DNA of 64,000 nucleotides. Source: Barnesiella sp. An22. Its GTDB lineage: Bacteria; Bacteroidota; Bacteroidia; Bacteroidales; Barnesiellaceae. The position numbers were made by a program, and so were the translations under genes. The stretch lies in the NCBI RefSeq assembly GCF_002159975.1, contig NZ_NFJR01000006.1:62001-126000 (forward strand), given 5' to 3'. This document shows positions 60,706 to 64,000 of this stretch, piece after piece. How positions within the stretch are numbered: position 1 is the stretch's first letter; each line of letters begins with the position of its first letter. The notes beneath the pieces are model-generated. The model saw nothing but the letters and a program-made list of their open reading frames with translations. It had not been told where the DNA came from and ran no database searches.

Positions 60706-61362
60706 ATGAAAACAAAAATGTTCACGGCCTTGACAGCTATTGCTATTCTGGCCTCGGCCTGTCAGAACAAAGCCTCCTTGACGGGACAATGGATCGAACC
60801 GATACCGGGTAACCCCGATGCCATACAGGGTATCGACCTGAAAGAAAACGGTGAAGCATCATCGATCAACATGGCAACCCTCCAATACGAACAGTGGAGT
60901 CGGGAGGGCGACCGGCTTATCCTCTCGGGCGAAAGCATCGGCAACCACCAGACCATCGCCTTTGCCGATACGTTCGAAATCGGCAAACTCACGGCCGACA
61001 GCCTCGTATTGAAAAAGGGCGACTATGTGATGAGCCTTGCCCGTCCGCAAAGTTCGATACCGGCCACTCTTATACAACCGGCGACCCCGCTCTCCTTCAC
61101 GGTGAACGGGCGATTGATCATCGGGCACGAGGTGCGCTCGTTTATTGCCGACGGCGATACGGCCGAATACTGGATTATCGACGAAACCGATTCCCTGAAG
61201 CCTCTGTACGAAAAGGCCGTCGGCGAGAAGGCAAAACCCTACACCGCCGTGAAAGCCTCGCTGCGAGTGGTCGACGCCGGGAAATCGGCCGAAGGATTTG
61301 CCGCCGAATACGACGGTGTCTATCGGGTAAAAGAGGTAATCGAGGTATCCCCCATGCCTTGA
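60706..61362 (+). CDS. Lipocalin-like lipoprotein
   Basis: 218 residues with lipobox Cys19 (ILASAC-QNK). The start of the mature part (LTGQWIEPIPG, then GIDLKENGEASSINM, YEQWSREGDRLILSG) matches the lipocalin-like fold common in Bacteroidales lipoproteins. The second half (FTVNGRLIIGHEVRSFIADGD, then VKASLRVVDAG) is a further beta domain, perhaps copper-resistance-NlpE-like. The ligand is unknown. It has its own promoter and terminator. Confidence 0.75.
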   Translation: MKTKMFTALTAIAILASACQNKASLTGQWIEPIPGNPDAIQGIDLKENGEASSINMATLQYEQWSREGDRLILSGESIGNHQTIAFADTFEIGKLTADSLVLKKGDYVMSLARPQSSIPATLIQPATPLSFTVNGRLIIGHEVRSFIADGDTAEYWIIDETDSLKPLYEKAVGEKAKPYTAVKASLRVVDAGKSAEGFAAEYDGVYRVKEVIEVSPMP

Positions 61363-61453
61363 CCCGACTCCCCGGCCAACTCACCCCTGAACAGACTCAA
61401 GAGAAAACGACCGGGAGAACCTCCCCCCCTTCTCCCCTTCTCCGCATACAAGC

Positions 61454-61494
61454 AGCGGCAGGCCCCCGTACGGAGTCCTGCCGCTCTTTTCTTT
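61454..61494 (+). terminator. Terminator after the lipocalin-like gene
   Basis: AGCGGCAGG (61454-61462) pairs perfectly with CCTGCCGCT (61477-61485), followed by CTTTTCTTT. Confidence 0.85.
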
Positions 61495-61508
61495 ATCCTT
61501 AAAAGAGG

Positions 61509-62162
61509 TTATTCTTCACCGGCGGGAGAAGCCTCTGCGGGTGCCTCGCTCTCGGCCGGAGCGGCATCGGCCACCCGATTCGAGATGCGCTTCGCACTAT
61601 TGGCAATCGAGGCCATGGCCCGGTACAACTCGGCCAACAGACGGCCCGAAACGACAATGAGGAAGCCGATAATCGGGTACATGATTATCATCACGACACC
61701 CGTGCCCCACGGCAACAGGCTGGCTCCGCCCAACTGGTTCATCATCTCACTGCCGCCAAACAGCAGGAACAGCAGCGATGCCACACAGCCAAACAAGCCG
61801 ATGTAGAAGCCCAACCACTCGCCTACGGTCTGAATAAAATGCGACACCATGGGAATGGCTACAAACTCGTTATCCTCACAAAGCAGCTCTTTCAATTTTT
61901 TCTGCCTGTTTATCCAGAGCACAAAGCTCATAATGCCCAAGGCTATCATGAGAATAAATATCAAAATGAGGGCAAAAATAACCTTCCCCGGTATATACTC
62001 GAAGACACCACTGCCTATTGCCCCAAAGATGGCCACCAACGGGAACAGCAAATTCAGGACAGCAATAGCTACATACAACCAACGGAAGGGCTCACGATAA
62101 AACGACCCGTTGTCGATAAACTGCCATAACGGCTCGAAAAAAGCAAATAACTTGTCTTTCAT
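61509..62162 (-). CDS. Hypothetical inner membrane protein
   Basis: 217 residues with four or five transmembrane segments (LYVAIAVLNLLFPLVAIFGA, VIFALILIFILMIALGIMSF, FYIGLFGCVASLLFLLF, TGVVMIIMYPIIGFLIVV) and a soluble C-terminal tail rich in Ala, Glu and Pro (PAESEAPAEASPAGEE). The MKDKLFAFFEPLW start looks natural. I recognise no family or catalytic residue. It stands alone, convergent with the lipocalin-like gene. Confidence 0.75.
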   Translation of the reverse strand: MKDKLFAFFEPLWQFIDNGSFYREPFRWLYVAIAVLNLLFPLVAIFGAIGSGVFEYIPGKVIFALILIFILMIALGIMSFVLWINRQKKLKELLCEDNEFVAIPMVSHFIQTVGEWLGFYIGLFGCVASLLFLLFGGSEMMNQLGGASLLPWGTGVVMIIMYPIIGFLIVVSGRLLAELYRAMASIANSAKRISNRVADAAPAESEAPAEASPAGEE

Positions 62163-62391
62163 GATAAAAAGAAGTTTAGATGAAGGCCTTTATTCCATAA
62201 AGCATGCAAAAAGAGGCCTTTTATTTTTACATACCCTTTGTTAGACAGAAAGAGAAACATAACGACAAACAAAAAGAGCCCATGTTCCCCTTTGACATTG
62301 CCAGACAGTTCCCTCCCCTGCACTTCAAATATAGTAAATCTATTTTAACTTAGATAAAAATATGTAACTTTTTTTATACTCCCCTACCGAT
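62163..62391. other. Non-coding region, AT-rich
   Basis: No reading frame, RNA or clear signal is visible. It is AT-rich and leads into the repeat block. Confidence 0.6.
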
Positions 62392-62430
62392 ATTTCTCTG
62401 AATACCGCGTCGGGGGCGTGGAATGATGGG
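62392..62430. repeat. Degenerate copy of the palindromic repeat
   Basis: A decayed version of the ATTCCGCG-N6-CGCGGAAT palindrome found in the two repeats downstream (here ATACCGCG, spacer, CGTGGAAT, followed by GAT). Confidence 0.5.
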
Positions 62431-62460
62431 TGTGTCTCCCATGCACGCAATGCGCATCAT

Positions 62461-62599
62461 GTCACCCCGCACCTCGATGCGGGGTCCAGAAGAGGACAAG
62501 CGAGACTTTCATTTACGGGGTCTTTGCCGGTATTTACCTCATGCGGGTATTCCCCCTTTACGGGTATTCTCTAGATTCCGCGTCGGAGCGCGGAATGAC
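62461..62599. repeat. Palindrome-containing direct repeat, copy A
   Basis: About 139 bases. It begins with the hairpin CCCCGC-N8-GCGGGG (62465-62484) and ends with the palindrome ATTCCGCG-N6-CGCGGAAT (62575-62596) followed by GAC. Copy B is 62606-62763 with the same order and high similarity. Confidence 0.85.
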
Positions 62600-62605
62600 A
62601 AGAAC

Positions 62606-62763
62606 GTCACCCCGCACCTCGATGCGGGGTCCAGAAGAGGATAAGCGAGGCTTTCATTTACGGAGTCCTTGCCAGTATTTACCTCATGCGGTATTCCCCC
62701 CCCCTTTGCGGACTGTCTCCTTTGCGGGTATTTTCTGGATTCCGCGTCGGGGCGCGGAATGAC
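62606..62763. repeat. Palindrome-containing direct repeat, copy B
   Basis: About 158 bases, similar to copy A along its length with a small internal expansion near 62696-62730. Hairpins CCCCGC/GCGGGG at 62610-62629 and ATTCCGCG/CGCGGAAT at 62739-62760. The ATTCC-palindrome-GGAAT-GAC form resembles widespread REP-like palindromes. Confidence 0.85.
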
Positions 62764-62770
62764 TACATAC

Positions 62771-62805
62771 AAAAAAAAGAGCTCCAATTACCTGAAGCTC
62801 TCTTT
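62771..62805 (-). terminator. Terminator hairpin after tRNA-like unit 1
   Basis: On the minus strand AGAGCT (from 62801) pairs with AGCTCT (to 62778) and a run of eight T follows. It is nearly the same sequence as the terminator of the intact tRNA gene (63277-63307), so the tRNA-plus-terminator block has been duplicated. Confidence 0.75.
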
Positions 62806-62806
62806 G

Positions 62807-62872
62807 TAGCGAGACCGGGGTATGATCCCGGGACCTTCCCGATGCTGTATCGGGACGCCCTAACCCTTCGCT
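62807..62872 (-). pseudogene. Shortened tRNA-like unit 1 (66 nt)
   Basis: The 3' half is identical to the tRNA-Met at 63310-63383 (T-arm and acceptor 3' strand, ending TCTCGCTA). The 5' half keeps an acceptor-like AGCGAAG and then jumps to GGTTAGGGCG, so about ten bases of the D arm are missing. The anticodon arm is replaced by a CCCGAT/ATCGGG hairpin with no U33. Not expected to be a working tRNA. The stop codon of the GIY-YIG gene lies inside it. Confidence 0.65.
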
Positions 62873-63105
62873 ATCAACTGCTTGATATATATTCTACTCT
62901 TCTTATTCTTTATCTCTCGCTCCCGAGCCATGGCGGCCCCTTTCTCCGTATAGGATTCGCTATACACCAATTCCCAAGGCCTGCCGCTTCGGGTACTCGG
63001 CGTAGCTCCCGCATTGTGCTTCGACAAGCGAGTGGCTATATCGTGAGCATAACCTACATAGTATCGATTGCGTGTACGTGAATAGAGGATATAAACGTAA
63101 TACAT
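62860..63105 (-). CDS. Small GIY-YIG nuclease
   Basis: 81 residues from the ATG at 63105. GIY-YIG core: MYYVYILYSRTRNRYYVGYA (the two YVx strands), the Arg region DIATRLSKHNAGA, PWELVYSESY with the Glu-side strand, and the basic tail MAREREIKNKKSRIYIKQLI. Length and order match the stand-alone YhbQ/URI-type proteins. The longer frame to 63252 crosses a terminator and tRNA-like unit 2 and is rejected. The last residues and stop (AKG, TAG) are encoded by the tRNA-like unit downstream, so the gene end was formed by recombination with that repeat. No promoter is visible between the terminator at 63116 and the start. Confidence 0.85.
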   Translation of the reverse strand: MYYVYILYSRTRNRYYVGYAHDIATRLSKHNAGATPSTRSGRPWELVYSESYTEKGAAMAREREIKNKKSRIYIKQLIAKG

Positions 63106-63115
63106 TGGAGAAGGT

Positions 63116-63145
63116 AAAAAAAATGCCTCACTGAATCGTGAGGCA
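63116..63145 (-). terminator. Terminator hairpin after tRNA-like unit 2
   Basis: On the minus strand TGCCTCAC pairs with GTGAGGCA (63124-63145), followed by eight T. It ends only 10 bases before the GIY-YIG start codon. Confidence 0.8.
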
Positions 63146-63159
63146 ACTTTTATTTTTCG

Positions 63160-63225
63160 TAGCGAGACCGGGGTATGATCCCGGGACCTTCCCGATGCTG
63201 CATCGGGACGCCCTAACCCTTCGCC
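63160..63225 (-). pseudogene. Shortened tRNA-like unit 2 (66 nt)
   Basis: Same length and structure as unit 1, with only a few base differences: 5' GGCGAAG, missing D-arm segment, central perfect hairpin CCCGATGC-A-GCATCGGG, and a tRNA-Met-identical 3' half. Two copies with the same deletion and the same replaced anticodon arm show that a defined element was copied, not that a tRNA decayed at random. Confidence 0.65.
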
Positions 63226-63276
63226 ACAATAATAAAAAGCACCAAGCCTCACTTCAAGTGCTATATGAACTTAACG

Positions 63277-63307
63277 AAAAAGAGCTCCAGTCTCCTGAAG
63301 CTCTCTT
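63277..63307 (-). terminator. Terminator of the tRNA-Met gene
   Basis: On the minus strand AGAGCT pairs with AGCTCT (63281-63304) within a longer imperfect stem, followed by TTTTTCG. It starts 3 bases after the tRNA 3' end. Confidence 0.8.
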
Positions 63308-63309
63308 TG

Positions 63310-63383
63310 TAGCGAGACCGGGGTATGATCCCGGGACCTCATGATTATGAATCATGCGCTCTAACCAACTGAGCTATCTCGCC
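63310..63383 (-). tRNA. tRNA-Met (CAU), elongator or Ile2 type
   Basis: 74 bases form a full cloverleaf: acceptor GGCGAGA/TCTCGCT (G1-U72 wobble), D arm GCTC-AGTTGGTTAGA-GAGC-like, anticodon stem CATGA/TCATG with loop TTCATAA (anticodon CAT), and T stem CCGGG/CCCGG. The T loop reads ATCATAC: position 54 is A and 58 is T, a swap of the usual T54-A58 pair. CCA is not encoded. The acceptor lacks the C1-A72 mismatch of initiators. Whether it is elongator Met or lysidine-modified Ile2 is not decided. Confidence 0.92.
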
Positions 63384-63424
63384 ATCATGTCTATTTTTGC
63401 ATCGACCACTTGTCAAATGCGGTG

Positions 63425-63456
63425 CAAAGATAAACGATTATTTTGGACTACGCAAC
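63425..63456 (-). promoter_or_regulatory. Promoter of the tRNA gene
   Basis: On the minus strand GTTG (63453-63456), a 20-base spacer and TATCTTTG (63425-63432) form a near-consensus promoter about 42 bases upstream of the tRNA. Confidence 0.7.
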
Positions 63457-63482
63457 AAATCGGCGCATTTTTTATCAACAAT

Positions 63483-64000
63483 TTATGCCACAATTCTGCG
63501 AATGAGTCGATAAATCTCGCCAATCCACAACACAATGGAGGTAGCGGCAAAGATATAAACCCAATCCATGAGCTGCAGCGGGGTCACGCTGAAGAGCGCA
63601 CCGCCCACACTCACGATGAGTATCTGCCCGGCCAGGATGATGAGCGTTACCCACAGGAAGCCTTTGCAGGTGTTCAAGCGGCTGAAGGCCGACTGCACAT
63701 TGCCGAAGGCCTTGGCGTTGAACATGTTCCAGAACTGCAGGAAGACGAATATAGAGAAGAAGAGGGTGAGCTCGTAACGGGTGAGACCTTCGTGTACGGG
63801 GCTGAAGTTGAAGAAGTTGGACAGGAAGAGCCCCAGGTCGAACTGAGCTATCGAAGTGACATCGACATGCTTGAAGTATTGCAGCAGCCCGAAGAGGAGC
63901 AGCACAAAGGCGATGCCGGTACCGAGGATGCCCTTGCCCATGGCGCGGGTCACGATATTGTCGTTGAGGTGGCGGGGCTTGTCGCGCATCACCCGCTCGT
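63483..64000 (-). CDS. Calcium-translocating P-type ATPase, C-terminal part (cut by the window edge)
   Basis: The frame continues past 64000. The visible C-terminus contains ERVMRDKPRHLNDNIV, then four transmembrane segments (GKGILGTGIAFVLLLFGLL, LTLFFSIFVFLQFWNMFNAK, GFLWVTLIILAGQILIVSVG, DWVYIFAATSIVLWIGEIY). This is the cation-ATPase C-terminal domain, and FLQFWNMFNAKAF is typical of PMCA-type Ca2+ pumps. The pump would export Ca2+ from the cytoplasm. The catalytic DKTGT part is outside the window. Confidence 0.88.
   Translation of the reverse strand, partial: ERVMRDKPRHLNDNIVTRAMGKGILGTGIAFVLLLFGLLQYFKHVDVTSIAQFDLGLFLSNFFNFSPVHEGLTRYELTLFFSIFVFLQFWNMFNAKAFGNVQSAFSRLNTCKGFLWVTLIILAGQILIVSVGGALFSVTPLQLMDWVYIFAATSIVLWIGEIYRLIRRIVA

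Noticed and set aside
62461-62763. Possible CRISPR array
   Set aside because: Only two long imperfect repeats with internal palindromes, no regular spacers and no cas genes.
63106-63252. Longer GIY-YIG protein starting at 63252
   Set aside because: The extension runs through tRNA-like unit 2 and a terminator, and its translation resembles no GIY-YIG protein. The start at 63105 gives the standard N-terminus.
62686-63344. Short frames containing VARPGYDPGT
   Set aside because: These are translations of the reverse complement of the tRNA-Met 3' half and its copies, not proteins.

Overview
The window comes from a Bacteroidales (Bacteroidota) chromosome. The evidence is the SusC/SusD pair, many T9SS-type C-terminal sorting domains, lipoproteins throughout, -7 promoter boxes of the TAnnTTTG type, and AT-rich leaders without Shine-Dalgarno sequences. 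GC-rich coding sequence and this gene set would fit a gut Barnesiella-like genus, but that placement is a guess. All functions are read from translated sequence and motifs; no database search was run.

Layout. 1-9.6 kb: a lipoprotein, a PCMD-like secreted protein, a T9SS-type subtilase, a CpxP-like protein/membrane protein/ECF sigma factor group on the minus strand, a ZIP metal transporter and a TonB-dependent receptor. 10.3-22.0 kb: SusC, SusD, two surface lipoproteins, a GHL10-type glycoside hydrolase and a secreted protein with unusual codon use. 22.2-33.0 kb: three tandem phosphodiester glycosidases (NAGPA/DUF2233), a beta-propeller protein and an N-acetylmuramoyl-L-alanine amidase. 33.2-34.1 kb: a BadF/BcrA-type sugar kinase with its own promoter. 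34.2-52.4 kb: one tightly packed operon of twelve genes: xanthan-lyase/amidase-like protein, metallophosphoesterase-PQQ propeller, GT2, DUF4922, SpoIID, AmpG-like permease, NamZ, D-lactate dehydrogenase, NagX-like acetyltransferase, MurNAc/GlcNAc kinase, MurQ and an SGNH esterase. 52.6-57.0 kb: a TonB receptor and beta-helix lipoprotein pair on the minus strand. 57.1-62.2 kb: HxlR regulator/cupin divergon, GH29 fucosidase, META lipoprotein, lipocalin-like lipoprotein, membrane protein. 62.2-63.4 kb: palindromic direct repeats, two shortened tRNA-like units, a GIY-YIG nuclease and a true tRNA-Met(CAU). The right edge cuts a calcium P-type ATPase.

Main interpretation. The stretch from about 10.3 to 52.4 kb reads as a cell-wall (peptidoglycan) utilisation locus that runs from the outer membrane to central metabolism. 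SusC/D would capture wall fragments. Surface or periplasmic NAGPA-type enzymes, GHL10, amidases and NamZ would dismantle them. AmpG would import the sugars or muropeptides. The two kinases and MurQ would convert MurNAc to GlcNAc-6-phosphate plus D-lactate. The D-lactate dehydrogenase would oxidise the lactate, and the NagX-like enzyme would re-acetylate glucosamine from N-deacetylated peptidoglycan. The core AmpG/kinase/MurQ set matches the known MurTKQ-type MurNAc route of Tannerella. Its coupling to a SusCD system and to three phosphodiester glycosidases appears new to me. Human NAGPA cleaves a GlcNAc-1-phospho-6-sugar bond, and the linkage unit of Gram-positive wall teichoic acid contains the same kind of bond to MurNAc C6. 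This makes wall-teichoic-acid uncovering a testable role for the triplet.
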